Below, one piece after another: positions 25,579 through 34,934 of a DNA stretch of 64,000 nucleotides (within the stretch, counting starts at the first letter, position 1; each line of letters starts with the position of its first letter). Both the position numbers and the translations under genes were made by a program. The stretch spans positions 124,001 to 188,000 of the forward strand of contig CAZKBP010000003.1 of the NCBI GenBank assembly GCA_964551015.1. The letters are read 5' to 3'. Under the pieces are notes generated by a model. The model did no database searches. It worked only from the letters and a program-made list of their open reading frames with translations, and was not told the origin of the DNA. This stretch comes from CAZKBP01 sp964551015. GTDB taxonomy: Bacteria; Bacteroidota; Bacteroidia; Cytophagales; Microscillaceae.

Positions 25579-26899
25579 AGCCTTTCCATTTGTCCTTCCT
25601 CAAAAAATACCGCCTCTGCCAAACGTAGCGAAAGTCAATCTCTAAGGCTACTTTCAGGAAATAAATCGCCATGCCAATCCCTACGACTACATTGGCAATA
25701 CTTACCAGTGCTACCATCCACAGAGGCCCTCCGACCGCCAGCACCCAGTAATCGCCCAACACATTTATACCAGCCATAACCAAGACTTTCAAAGTATTCA
25801 CAGCGGGTTTTTGGATACTATCTAGCAGGACTCCCGAAAAACGATCCACGGGCAAAAATAGAATAAACAGGAGAAAGATACGAAAAACCCAGACGCCCTC
25901 TAAATATGCTGCCCCTCCGACTATCCAAATCAATTGCGGGGTAAAAATCCAGGCCAAAAGCAAACCGGGAATAATCAGCAGCGTGTACGTTTCTAAATAT
26001 TGGTTAAAAAGCCGAATCAGTGCTCCTTTGTCGGAGCGCGCATACAATTGCGAAAACTTGGGCAAAGCCGTTACCGTCATCGCGCGTAAGGGCAGACTGG
26101 CCGTTTCTATCAATTTGGAAGGGAGAGAATAAATCGCCACCGAGGTCGGCCCCAGAAAGATGCCAATCAAGAAAATATCTGCGCTTCGGAGCAAATTTGT
26201 CCCCAGTACCGTGAGAATGCTAAATTTACCAAAGTGAAATTGCTCCCACAAACTCTCTCTACTCGCAACCCGAAGCGTGTATAATCGCCCCCAACCTATC
26301 AAAATAACGATCAAAGAAACCACTAGACGAGAAACTACGTGCCAAATCACCACGCTTTCTACCGAAAAAGAACCAGCAGAGATCAACAGGAGAAATATAA
26401 AAAAAAGGAAATTTACCGAGATATTGGTAATGCTCATATGGTGATATTGCTGCGTGGCATGCTTGATCCATTGAGCCATATTGAGAGGCAAAGCGCACCA
26501 AGCCATCAAGGGATACCAGCGAAAAAATAGGAACAAATCAACTTCTTTGATCCAAATTTCTCCCAGATAACCCATTCCCCAAACTGCCCCAGAAAATATT
26601 GCGGTCGTAACCAAGGATATCCACCAAGCAGCACCAATCACCGAAGCGTGCTTTTCAGAGGAGGCAATGGCGGTTTTGGTAACTAAGGCTTGGTGAATCA
26701 TGCCGTCTCGGATCATTTCCATCACCCCAAAACCCGTCAGATAGAGCATCCAAACGCCAAACTCAGACTTGGGAAGCAACCGAGCCAAATATACGAAAGT
26801 AATAAAGCCCAGACCAGCCGAAGTTACTTGATTGATAAAGACCATCAAGCTATGCTGACTCCTAAGCTTGGTTTGGAGGAGATTAAACCACTTTTTCAT
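25562..26899 (-). CDS. Polysaccharide flippase (Wzx/oligosaccharide exporter)
   Basis: 445 residues with about 12 membrane segments. The N-terminal amphipathic start, 'NQVTSAGLGFITFVYLARLL' and 'KSEFGVWMLYLTGFGV' match the Polysacc_synt/MOP family. 'LRSADIFLIGIFLGPTSVAI' is the mid-protein signature. It should flip lipid-linked glycan repeat units across the inner membrane. It is the last gene of the exopolysaccharide operon; its start overlaps the glycosyltransferase end by 17 nt, so translation is probably coupled. Confidence 0.93.
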   Translation of the reverse strand: MKKWFNLLQTKLRSQHSLMVFINQVTSAGLGFITFVYLARLLPKSEFGVWMLYLTGFGVMEMIRDGMIHQALVTKTAIASSEKHASVIGAAWWISLVTTAIFSGAVWGMGYLGEIWIKEVDLFLFFRWYPLMAWCALPLNMAQWIKHATQQYHHMSITNISVNFLFFIFLLLISAGSFSVESVVIWHVVSRLVVSLIVILIGWGRLYTLRVASRESLWEQFHFGKFSILTVLGTNLLRSADIFLIGIFLGPTSVAIYSLPSKLIETASLPLRAMTVTALPKFSQLYARSDKGALIRLFNQYLETYTLLIIPGLLLAWIFTPQLIWIVGGAAYLEGVWVFRIFLLFILFLPVDRFSGVLLDSIQKPAVNTLKVLVMAGINVLGDYWVLAVGGPLWMVALVSIANVVVGIGMAIYFLKVALEIDFRYVWQRRYFLRKDKWKGSKMVS

Positions 26900-28061
26900 A
26901 AAGCAAACGAGATTCTAAAATATCCGACAATTTTCCTGCTCTCTGCTCCCAAGCATTCGAACGAGCCATCTCCACCCGAGTTGCTACGCGTGAAGCCTCC
27001 TCTGGCTCCAAGCCCGAGCGAACGCCCACTAGAAACTCGTGGGCATCTGATGCCACATAGACTAAATCGTCAAAAGCATCCAAGGGGGCAAAATCCGTAG
27101 CCACCACGGGAATGCCCGCGGCCAAGTATTCGTTGATCTTGAGGGGATAAATATTGCGGGTAAATTCATTTTTGACAAAGGGAATCAAACCCACGTCAAA
27201 ATCTTTGAGATAATTAGGTAGCTCCGCTGGGCTTTTGGCTCCCCAGAGCTTGACATTGGGATAGGCTTTCAGGATTCTTCTACCCACCTGACTTTGGACG
27301 CGCCCCACGAAAGAAAATTGGCAATTAGGAAGTTGCTGGATGCAATGCGCCAACAAGGCATAATCCAGACGATCATCGAGAGAGCCAAGGTAGCCAATGG
27401 TGGTTTTCTGGGCTTGGTGCTTGTTTTTTTTGAGGTGAAATGCTTGGTGAAAAAGAGAGAAGTTCACGCCATTTTCTACTAAAAAGGTGTGCGGGTGCAG
27501 CATTTGCTTACGCTCGAGTAGTGCCTGCGAACTGGTAATTACTAAGTCGGTCAGGGGAATGAAATCTGCTTCGGCCTTGGCTCCGTGCGCTTGGCACCAA
27601 GGGGCAGCACTGATTTCATCGTAGCAATAATAGAGTAGGTGTTTCTCATCCAATTTACCCGCCAAATGTTTTCCATAAAAAGGATTAAAAGCATTGATGA
27701 CGATGGGGTTCGCCATCTCTAGTTCACGCATGGCTCCTCGGATGTTCCTAGCCAAGACACGGGCGTTCTGCGCGAGTAAAGTTTGGTAAAGCCCTTCCTG
27801 CTTGAGCCAATTGATGGGCAAAACCGGACTGGGATGCAAAACGTGTACTTGTCCGCCTTCTTTCAAAAAAATGGTTTCCAAAGAGGAGCCAAGCGCGGAC
27901 CAACGCTTCTCCTGCCAGATATTTTTGTAAGTAGGTGGATTGTTAACATATAATACTTTATGATCACGAGCCAACACGGACATCATTTCCACGATGGTCT
28001 TCATATAATTACTTTCCCAACTGGGCAAAGCGACACAGATGATATTTTCTCCTTTGAGCAT
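26883..28061 (-). CDS. Glycosyltransferase, GT4-like (GT-B fold)
   Basis: 392 residues. The C-terminal donor-binding half shows 'TTIGYLGSLDDRLDYALLAH', 'QFSFVGRVQS', 'VKLWGAKSPAELPNYLKDFD' and 'VGLIPFVKNEFTRNIYPLKI' with 'NEYLAAGIPVVATDF': the EX7E-like region of GT4 enzymes. The N-terminal half includes 'LLYYCYDEISAAPWCQAHGA', common in UDP-galactose/mannose-type transferases of EPS clusters. It adds a sugar to the lipid-linked repeat unit on the cytosolic side; the sugar is unknown. Confidence 0.93.
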   Translation of the reverse strand: MLKGENIICVALPSWESNYMKTIVEMMSVLARDHKVLYVNNPPTYKNIWQEKRWSALGSSLETIFLKEGGQVHVLHPSPVLPINWLKQEGLYQTLLAQNARVLARNIRGAMRELEMANPIVINAFNPFYGKHLAGKLDEKHLLYYCYDEISAAPWCQAHGAKAEADFIPLTDLVITSSQALLERKQMLHPHTFLVENGVNFSLFHQAFHLKKNKHQAQKTTIGYLGSLDDRLDYALLAHCIQQLPNCQFSFVGRVQSQVGRRILKAYPNVKLWGAKSPAELPNYLKDFDVGLIPFVKNEFTRNIYPLKINEYLAAGIPVVATDFAPLDAFDDLVYVASDAHEFLVGVRSGLEPEEASRVATRVEMARSNAWEQRAGKLSDILESRLLYEKVV

Positions 28062-28167
28062 AGGCTTGTTGATTTTTAGTGGTGGCTTGTGGATTTCTTT
28101 CTCAGGATTTCGGGATGAGAGTTCGTCTGGTCTGTGAACAGAAACCAGAAAAAGACTCCTAATTATT

Positions 28168-30342
28168 TTATTTAAAAGGATTTACCTTCAATTCTAATCG
28201 GATTATTCTTCGGACAATTCTTTTGAGTAAAGTCTTTTTAGAGCTACTTTTCAAATCTCCCAAAATACCCTCTAAGCGGTCTGGGCGCACGCCATTGAGC
28301 AGGAGATGCGGCTCTACGCCTAAATCCTGTACGAAATCCTTGAGCATACGTTTGTCCGAGCCATTCCACACCCGATTGGCGCGGATGGTGAGTAACATCA
28401 AATCAGCATCTTTGACCAGCGTCAGCGGAACGAGGCCGTGATTCAAAGCCGGTAATTCTAAAAAGATATAATCAAAGGAATCCAGCCGGACTGGCTCCTT
28501 CAGTAAATCGTTGACGGTTTGGGCTTTTAATAGCTGTTCATTTTCGCGGTAAGCGAGTTGATCCTCCAAAATTTCTTCATTCGGAGTAGGCGTCAAGTGA
28601 AGCACTCGCCAGCCCACTTCTCGGTAACGCTCGGCGAGGGCTTGTCCAGCTTTGGTTTTGCCTTCTCGCTCTTGGGTGCTGAAAAGTACAAGTAAATAGG
28701 GTGCTTGGGCATTTTTTTGTACCAGAGCTTTTTGGATACGACTCAGATTGTGACGCATCATCGCTCCTTCGATGCGTTGACTTCGCTTGCGGTAAGCGCG
28801 AGTGTAGAGCGGATAAGCACTAACCAGTGGAAGTTTGAGCATTTTCTTGGCACGCTCGGGCGTTTTGATGGAGCTATCTAACAGTTCCAAGGCAATCACC
28901 AAGGCGGACATACTGATGGCTCCCACCAAGAAAGCCAAAACTACTAAGATCAAGCGTTTACTACCCAGAGATTCTACTTCGGGGTGATCCACGATGGTTA
29001 CGTTAGATGAAATCTCAATATTTTGCTGGCGAAGTAAAGCCAAATTGAGATCGTGCAAAATCTGGAGATAAGAACGCTCGTGTACGCCAATTTCACGCTC
29101 CAGCTTCTTGAGACCAGAGCCGAGGGGGGCAAATTCATCATAGAGTTCATCAATTTCTGCCAAACGTTGCCCCAAAGCCAAAGTTTTGGCTTGATGCACC
29201 TCTACTTCTATCAGATGATCCAGCCAAGACTCTAGCAATTGCCCGATAGGCACGCCCTGCGTGGAGTGTGTGAAGCCGTAGAGCGAAACCATATCCTGCT
29301 GGAGGGTGGTTTTTAAACGCTCTGCTTCGCGCTGCATGGCCTCTACATCGTCTTTGTTTTGCTGATTGATATTCTGGAGAGCCAATTGAGTAGAAAGCTC
29401 AGAAAGTCTTTGTTTCCTTTGGAGAATATCTTGATTTTTTGATAAAAAGTCTCGGCTGATATTCAGCTTACTCTCGAGCTGCGCCAGCACTCGCTCGGCG
29501 GCTTTCCATTGCCCTTCGGAGCGAGTATATTCATCACTGATATCCTCTTTTTTGACGGCGATGGCCTTGGTTTGTTCGTAGTAGTTGAGAATGCGTCCTC
29601 TTTCTCGGAAGTCTTTCATATTCGCCTCGGCACCATTGAGCTGGCCTTGTACCTTGGCGAGTTCTTTTTGAAAATAAGCGACCACATCGCCTGTTTCAGA
29701 AGCTTTTAAGAATTTATATTTTTTGATAAATACTTCCAGCAAAATTTCTAGGGTCTGTCGGCAAATACCTGAATCATCACTTGCGTAGCCAATCTCTACC
29801 ATATCACTGCTGGCAATGCGGCTAGAAGAGATTTTGGATAAAGCCTTGATACTGTAATAAGGAGCATCACTTGCGAGCAACTGCTTGAGCGGATGATTCA
29901 TGTCGGCGCGTATGACCGCTTGCATTTTTTTGAAGGTCGCCTCTGCGTTTCCTTTCACGACCCAATCTGCTCCCTGTGCTTCGGGCAAAAGCTCTCCTAA
30001 TTTAGTATAGGCTCGCTCTCCAATGATATTGCTATCTGCCTGCTCTAGGCTTAGGTGATTGGCTAATAGTCTTAGGCTCACTTCTTTAAAAGTCTGTTTG
30101 GATTCGATCGTATTGATCAAGTTATCAAAGGCACTGTTGACGAGGAAGCGATCCACGCTCTTGCCTCCCGTTGACTCCAGGGTAAAACCCGAGGCAAAAC
30201 CCGTGTAGACCATGGTCTTTCCTGAAAATGATTCGGGCATGTCTTCGGTAGCCATATAGACGGATACAGCCAATACCACAGGTACAGAAGCAATTAAGAA
30301 GCGATGATACCAGATCAATCGAATCAGATCTAAAGGCGTCAT
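28168..30342 (-). CDS. Wzz-type chain-length/BY-kinase-like polysaccharide co-polymerase with degenerate kinase domain
   Basis: 724 residues. TM1 is about 14-30 ('FLIASVPVVLAVSVYMA'), followed by a periplasmic part with long coiled coils (about 215-440). TM2 is about 470-492 ('LILVVLAFLVGAISMSALVI'), then a cytosolic P-loop-like domain. In that domain Walker A reads 'LFSTQEREGKTKAGQALAE', Walker A' ('VLHLTPTP') has lost the Asp and Walker B is 'FDYIFLELPAL' with Glu for Asp. There is no C-terminal tyrosine cluster (end: 'RLELKVNPFK'). It therefore probably sets chain length or export of the polymer, while autokinase activity is doubtful. It lies between the TolC-like gene and the glycosyltransferase. 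Confidence 0.88.
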   Translation of the reverse strand: MTPLDLIRLIWYHRFLIASVPVVLAVSVYMATEDMPESFSGKTMVYTGFASGFTLESTGGKSVDRFLVNSAFDNLINTIESKQTFKEVSLRLLANHLSLEQADSNIIGERAYTKLGELLPEAQGADWVVKGNAEATFKKMQAVIRADMNHPLKQLLASDAPYYSIKALSKISSSRIASSDMVEIGYASDDSGICRQTLEILLEVFIKKYKFLKASETGDVVAYFQKELAKVQGQLNGAEANMKDFRERGRILNYYEQTKAIAVKKEDISDEYTRSEGQWKAAERVLAQLESKLNISRDFLSKNQDILQRKQRLSELSTQLALQNINQQNKDDVEAMQREAERLKTTLQQDMVSLYGFTHSTQGVPIGQLLESWLDHLIEVEVHQAKTLALGQRLAEIDELYDEFAPLGSGLKKLEREIGVHERSYLQILHDLNLALLRQQNIEISSNVTIVDHPEVESLGSKRLILVVLAFLVGAISMSALVIALELLDSSIKTPERAKKMLKLPLVSAYPLYTRAYRKRSQRIEGAMMRHNLSRIQKALVQKNAQAPYLLVLFSTQEREGKTKAGQALAERYREVGWRVLHLTPTPNEEILEDQLAYRENEQLLKAQTVNDLLKEPVRLDSFDYIFLELPALNHGLVPLTLVKDADLMLLTIRANRVWNGSDKRMLKDFVQDLGVEPHLLLNGVRPDRLEGILGDLKSSSKKTLLKRIVRRIIRLELKVNPFK

Positions 30343-30416
30343 TTTTTAGGTTGAGTTTTTGGAATTGCAGATTATAAACGGCTATTAATACATTTCAGGA
30401 TCGTGGTTGCTGTCTA

Positions 30417-31175
30417 CTAAAGCCCCACGTAGCTGCTAAGCTGTTCGTAGACGCGCTTGACATCTAACTGGGCTTTGACAAAGTCAATTTCTGCGTTAGA
30501 GGCTAATTCGGTTACCCGCCCTAACTCGGAGATAGGCAATTGTCCTTCTTCAAATTCCTTTTCGGCCATGAGCTTTTGTAAGTCTAAGGCTTGTTTCTTC
30601 TGGCTGTAAATCTGGAGGAGCCTTTCGGCAGATAGCAGTTCATCGTAGTACAATTGTACTTGTACTTTGATCTCCTCGATCATTTCTTCTTTTTGCAAGC
30701 GGGCGATCGCTAATTCTTCCTTCACCACGTTGGTCTGATGCCTTCTGCCCAAAACATCAAAAAGTGATAAGCGCAAGGTTACGCCGGCTCGTATGTTGTC
30801 TCCAATGGTCAGGTTGTTGGCCTCTACGGTATTACCACCATTGGCTGTATTGCCAGAGACTACATTGGCGAAACTATTGGAATAAGCATAGCCCACATCA
30901 CTGAAGAGCTTGTCCATCCACAGCTTTTGAGAGGATTTCTTGCGTTGTCTTTCTCGCTCGATGAGATGATCTTGTGCTTGAATACGAGGCGAATGGGCAA
31001 TTGCCAGTTCCGTCAAAGAATCCAAGTTAGGGAGTGATCTCAACAAGCTAAATCGCTGCTCCGTGAGAGTAGGAAGAGAAGGGGATTCTCGAGATTGGGC
31101 CCAACTCAGCCCCCCATTTCCTACTAGCCACAACATTAAACAAATAGCACTTATATAATTAATTTTGATGGACAT
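30417..31175 (-). CDS. Short TolC-like outer-membrane efflux protein
   Basis: 252 residues with a signal peptide (1-26, 'GGLSWAQS'). The rest is one TolC repeat: 'LDSLTELAIAHSPRIQAQDH', a long helix, a strand pair around 'GVTLRLSLFDVLGRRHQ' and a second helix pair ending 'VYEQLSSYVGL'. A full TolC has two such repeats and about 430 residues, so this is a half-length form, a type often found in Cytophagales EPS loci. It is the likely outer-membrane part of polysaccharide export here, as no Wza gene is present. It starts 3 nt after the sugar-transferase stop. Confidence 0.85.
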   Translation of the reverse strand: MSIKINYISAICLMLWLVGNGGLSWAQSRESPSLPTLTEQRFSLLRSLPNLDSLTELAIAHSPRIQAQDHLIERERQRKKSSQKLWMDKLFSDVGYAYSNSFANVVSGNTANGGNTVEANNLTIGDNIRAGVTLRLSLFDVLGRRHQTNVVKEELAIARLQKEEMIEEIKVQVQLYYDELLSAERLLQIYSQKKQALDLQKLMAEKEFEEGQLPISELGRVTELASNAEIDFVKAQLDVKRVYEQLSSYVGL

Positions 31176-31178
31176 AGA

Positions 31179-32354
31179 TTAGACATTTTCGTGCTGAAAT
31201 AAAGCTGGGAAGGTTCTCAAAATAATTTTGAAATCCATCCAGAGTGAGTACTTCCTTGCGTATTCATTATCCAAAGCAATTCGCTCCTCGATCGACATTT
31301 CTGCTTTGCCCCGTTTGGAGACTTGCCATAAACCCGTTAAGCCAGCCGGAGCTAAGAACCTTTGTAAAGCCTCATCTGTGGTCAGTTGCTCGGCTTCATA
31401 GAGTGGGAGCGGGCGGTTCCCTACCAATGACATATCTCCTTTGAAGATATTAATCAACTGAGGCAGTTCGTCTAGGCTGGTATTTCTCAGGAAAGCCCCC
31501 ACTTTGGTAATCCGAGGATCATTTTTGAACTTGACAAAAGTGCTGCTATCGGCAGCGGCGATCTGCTTGTACATATACTCGCAGATCAAACGGCCGTCGT
31601 GATAAAGCAATGGCGAGCAATATTGACCTTGTTCTTTACAGCGTTTGCATTGCTCGGCTCCGCTGGCCTTTTTGCTCGGTTGGTAGACATTCAAATGCTT
31701 GAGCTTGTCTACCATTTGATCGGCGTTTTGATACATCGTACGGAATTTGTAAAGCGGGAAAATCTGATAGCCCCTGCCCACCCGCTTGGAGGCATAAAGA
31801 ACAGGGCCTTTAGATTCTAACCGAATGAGTAAAGCTAGCAAAAGCATCACTGGAGATGCAATCAGCAAGGCGGTGGCGGAGGAGACAATATCAAACAGGC
31901 GTTTGGGCCAAGGAGTCCTAACCTTTTTCTGCATACGCTTAATTTGTAAGCGGCGGCGATTGCGCTTGAGCTTAATCAGGGTTTCAATACGAGGCTTAAG
32001 CTCTTTTGGCTCGAAGGGAGCTTGATAAAAATCATTGACACCTCTGCGGCGTGCTTCTTCTTGGTGCTTTTCCAGACGTTCTTCACTGTAAATAATAAAG
32101 GGCAGGGCGGTAGGAGCAAGTTTTTCACGGATTTTAGTCAAGTATTCCATCGTCGGACAGAAGGGGAAAAACATATCTGACAAAATCACATCAACCTGAA
32201 AATTGACCTCCTGCAACCACTGATAAGCCTCTTGCCAAAGTTCAAAGTGAACCAGCAAATACTGATCGCCCAGTTGCGCCTGCCAGCGGGTTTGCTCTTG
32301 GGGGCTTGGAGCTACCAAGAGTATTATTTTCTTATCATGCCAAGTTGTTTCCAT
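31179..32354 (-). CDS. REC-domain/initiating sugar transferase (undecaprenyl-phosphate) fusion
   Basis: 391 residues. Residues 1-130 resemble a response-regulator receiver: phospho-acceptor candidate Asp in 'VDVILSDMFFPF', Ser in 'FIIYSEE', but the conserved Lys before Pro is Ala ('YQAPFEPKEL'). After a basic linker comes the bacterial sugar transferase: one membrane helix ('SSATALLIASPVMLLLALLI'), 'LYKFRTMYQNAD', 'FLRNTSLDELPQLINIFKGD', 'MSLVGNRPLPLYEAE' and 'AGLTGLWQVSKRGKAEM'. It should transfer a sugar-1-phosphate to undecaprenyl phosphate, the first step of the repeat unit. An insert (about 230-268) carries Cys in 'CKRCKEQGQYC' plus 'LICEYMY', a possible metal site. Confidence 0.9.
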   Translation of the reverse strand: METTWHDKKIILLVAPSPQEQTRWQAQLGDQYLLVHFELWQEAYQWLQEVNFQVDVILSDMFFPFCPTMEYLTKIREKLAPTALPFIIYSEERLEKHQEEARRRGVNDFYQAPFEPKELKPRIETLIKLKRNRRRLQIKRMQKKVRTPWPKRLFDIVSSATALLIASPVMLLLALLIRLESKGPVLYASKRVGRGYQIFPLYKFRTMYQNADQMVDKLKHLNVYQPSKKASGAEQCKRCKEQGQYCSPLLYHDGRLICEYMYKQIAAADSSTFVKFKNDPRITKVGAFLRNTSLDELPQLINIFKGDMSLVGNRPLPLYEAEQLTTDEALQRFLAPAGLTGLWQVSKRGKAEMSIEERIALDNEYARKYSLWMDFKIILRTFPALFQHENV

Positions 32355-32383
32355 GAGTTTTTCTGGTTTAATCAGCCAAAGAT

Positions 32384-32758
32384 TTACACACTATAGGGCA
32401 ATACTTTGTCAATGCGGATTTCTAGCTCCTCTGGGTTGAAGGGCTTGGTCAGATAGTCATCTGCTCCTAATTTGAAGCATTTGATCCGATCTTCGCTTTT
32501 ATTTTTACCCGAGAGCATGATGAAAGGAATTCTTCGCAAAAAAGCACTGGAACGGATAGAAGAAAGCATTTCTATCCCACTTAGGCCGGGCATATTGATA
32601 TCAGATATGATTACATCGGGGGTATTTCCCTCTTCTAACCAAGAGAGTGCCTCTAGGCCATCTTTCTTGGTGATTACTTGAAAACGCTCGCTGAGGTAAC
32701 TTTCTAGGAAAACGAGCATCATTTCGTTGTCTTCTACGATTAAAACGGTAGGTTTCAT
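32384..32758 (-). CDS. Single-domain response regulator
   Basis: 124 residues, only a receiver domain. Acidic pair 'IVEDNE' (E9-D10), phospho-acceptor D53 ('ISDINMPGLSG'), Ser83 ('IMLSGKN') and K105 ('DYLTKPFNPEEL'). All residues for phosphorylation are present, unlike the receiver fused to the next gene. There is no output domain. It starts the EPS operon, 29 nt before the sugar transferase, so a phosphorelay input to polysaccharide synthesis is plausible; the cognate kinase is unknown. Confidence 0.95.
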   Translation of the reverse strand: MKPTVLIVEDNEMMLVFLESYLSERFQVITKKDGLEALSWLEEGNTPDVIISDINMPGLSGIEMLSSIRSSAFLRRIPFIMLSGKNKSEDRIKCFKLGADDYLTKPFNPEELEIRIDKVLPYSV

Positions 32759-32873
32759 GCTAGCTTAATTGTTTTGATTTGAATTGAAAATGGAAAGATG
32801 ATAGATTGGAAAATGCGGAGATTACAAGCTAAAAGTTTTGAATCTTCTCATTTTCCAACCTTTGAATTTTTAA

Positions 32874-34934
32874 TCACTTAGTGTAAATATTCTCTTCTTG
32901 ACGATAACCGGTCAAAGGCAAGTACCAATCTTGGAAGATTGTCCCTCCGCTTTCGGCCCAGACACCAAATCGCTGGTACGCACTAATGATGGCTTTTTTC
33001 TCCAAAGGATAATCAAAGCTGATAGGTACGTGTAAGGCAAAAGGCAAGTGTTTTTCGGTTTGGTACGAGTTACCTGTGTTCAGATTGGTACGGTCTTGTA
33101 AACTCCCAAAGAGCGCGGGGTCGGCCAGGTCGGTGGGAGGCATTCCTTTCAAGTGAACTTCATAGCCTCGCTGTCGATTGACAATCAAGAAAGGGTTAAA
33201 CGGCGTATCTCCTAATTGGCGCAAGCCCACAGGACTGCTAAAACGGATACTCAAGTCCACGGCCTGATCTTCTACTCTGGGTCCCTCATTCTCTGTATTG
33301 ACAAAGAAGCCACCCGGACGCTGCATGATGTCATAAGCATCATCAAAAGCTACGATTACGGCTTGGCTCTGCCCAGCTTCGGTGCCATTTCCATTCAAAT
33401 TGATATAACCCTGGCCAAGACGACTTCCCGTTACGGATTGAACCTGGGCGGGGTTAATGCCCAGCTGAAAGGCAAAACCATTGTGAAAAGAAGCACCCAC
33501 GGCACGAACGATCAAACGCGTATTCATTTCCACGGCCTCATTTTGGGCATTCACTACCAAGTGATGGTTATAATCTACCACGAGATCATTGAAGTCATAA
33601 TCTCCTTTGGCCGGCCATAAGTCTTCAAAGGCCAGCGTTCCGTAGGTATCTTGGGCTGGAAAATAGAGATTGAAGGCGCGATTAGGATCGTTTGGATAGT
33701 GATCTTCTACATCAAAAACCCCATCTTCATCACTATCGTCTCGGGTAGGTTTCGCTTTGGCTAATTGGGTTTTGGTGACAGAAGAAAAGGGATTAGCCGT
33801 TACGTAAAAAACGGCATCGTTGAAGTCATTATCTCCCCCCGGACGGCTTTGATCTTCTATGCCGATGAGTAGCAATTCATTGGCGAGGTCTTCTAGCAAA
33901 ACAATATGATTTTGGTATTCTGAGCTGGTGAAGGTATTGAAGGTCTTATCTGAGTATTTGATCTCGTTTTTCTGTGTAACGGTTCTTCCATTCCATCCAT
34001 TGGGTACTAGAAACCAAGCCACCGTGGTATTGGGGCCGAATTTTCCTAAATATACTTTATTACCCGACTGTAGGCCACTTTTTCCCCCTCCCTTGTAAGA
34101 GACATTTGGAAAAATCACGTAAAGCGAATCAATTTCTTCGGCACTGGCTGGTGGCTGATTGCTGGGATAAGTATAATAACCCAAGGCATTGCGCCAGCCG
34201 GCTCCTTCGTGTACAAAGGTAATCCATAAGTCGGCTGAATCAGAAAACACCACATTGCTGATAATTCCCTCTTCGAGATACTGAGGGTTAAAAGTGGGTA
34301 CGGGAAAGCCTTCGGGCAGGCTGGCATTGACCGTCTCCAAGACACTAGCCGGGATTTGGTCATCTTGCTCTTCTAGGTATTTGGGAACCCCATTTCCATT
34401 AAATTCACCCCAAAAAGTGTAGCCATTTTCAAAGAAGCGATCATTTTTGTCAAAGCCATGCTTTCGAGAGGTTCTACCCGAACCGGTCGGGTTTTCGGAA
34501 GCACCTCCGATGGTATAGTTGGTTATGATCGGTTCTATCTTTACAGCGTGGAGCGGAGGCAAACCTATATAGTTGGTATACAAATAAATACTATCTAAAC
34601 TACTGGGGAGACTAAGCTCGAGGGTGATTTTACCCTGGGCATTGGTGGTACTAGAAGCAATGATACTTCCATTCGTTTCGGGGTTGCCCTGATAAATATC
34701 CACGGGGACATTTGGCAGGGAGACATCGGCGTTGGAACGCACCTCAATCTGGAGTTCCGTGCTCTGTACAGTAACAAAATCAAAGTTCTCATCAATATCG
34801 AGTAGTTCCATTTCTGATTGCCCGATAGGCTCAGATGTGGGGATGAACTCTTCTACCATATTTCGGCAGGCATTCAAGAAAATGAGAAAAATAAATAAAT
34901 TAAAACTCGTTCTTAGCACAGTAATGGGCTTCAT
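32874..34934 (-). CDS. LruC-domain (DUF4842/DUF4114) lipoprotein
   Basis: 686 residues. Lipoprotein signal 'FLIFLNAC' (Cys at 23). An Ig-like/carboxypeptidase-regulatory-like segment follows ('PNVPVDIYQGNPETNGSIIA'). A DUF4114-type region contains 'WFLVPNGWNG' and 'SRPGGDNDFNDAVFYV'. A calcium-binding-like stretch 'DDSDEDGVFDVEDHYPNDPN' precedes the LruC domain ('FEDLWPAKGDYDFNDLVVDY', 'NGFAFQLGINPAQVQSVTG', 'NRQRGYEVHLKGMPPTDLAD'). It is probably surface-exposed; the function of LruC proteins is not known. The gene precedes the EPS operon on the same strand by 115 nt and may be linked to it. Confidence 0.93.
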   Translation of the reverse strand: MKPITVLRTSFNLFIFLIFLNACRNMVEEFIPTSEPIGQSEMELLDIDENFDFVTVQSTELQIEVRSNADVSLPNVPVDIYQGNPETNGSIIASSTTNAQGKITLELSLPSSLDSIYLYTNYIGLPPLHAVKIEPIITNYTIGGASENPTGSGRTSRKHGFDKNDRFFENGYTFWGEFNGNGVPKYLEEQDDQIPASVLETVNASLPEGFPVPTFNPQYLEEGIISNVVFSDSADLWITFVHEGAGWRNALGYYTYPSNQPPASAEEIDSLYVIFPNVSYKGGGKSGLQSGNKVYLGKFGPNTTVAWFLVPNGWNGRTVTQKNEIKYSDKTFNTFTSSEYQNHIVLLEDLANELLLIGIEDQSRPGGDNDFNDAVFYVTANPFSSVTKTQLAKAKPTRDDSDEDGVFDVEDHYPNDPNRAFNLYFPAQDTYGTLAFEDLWPAKGDYDFNDLVVDYNHHLVVNAQNEAVEMNTRLIVRAVGASFHNGFAFQLGINPAQVQSVTGSRLGQGYINLNGNGTEAGQSQAVIVAFDDAYDIMQRPGGFFVNTENEGPRVEDQAVDLSIRFSSPVGLRQLGDTPFNPFLIVNRQRGYEVHLKGMPPTDLADPALFGSLQDRTNLNTGNSYQTEKHLPFALHVPISFDYPLEKKAIISAYQRFGVWAESGGTIFQDWYLPLTGYRQEENIYTK

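Noticed and set aside
32806..32858. Terminator after the LruC gene
   Set aside because: TTGGAAAATG/CATTTTCCAA is a perfect 10-bp stem, but the loop is 33 nt and no T-run follows on the minus strand.
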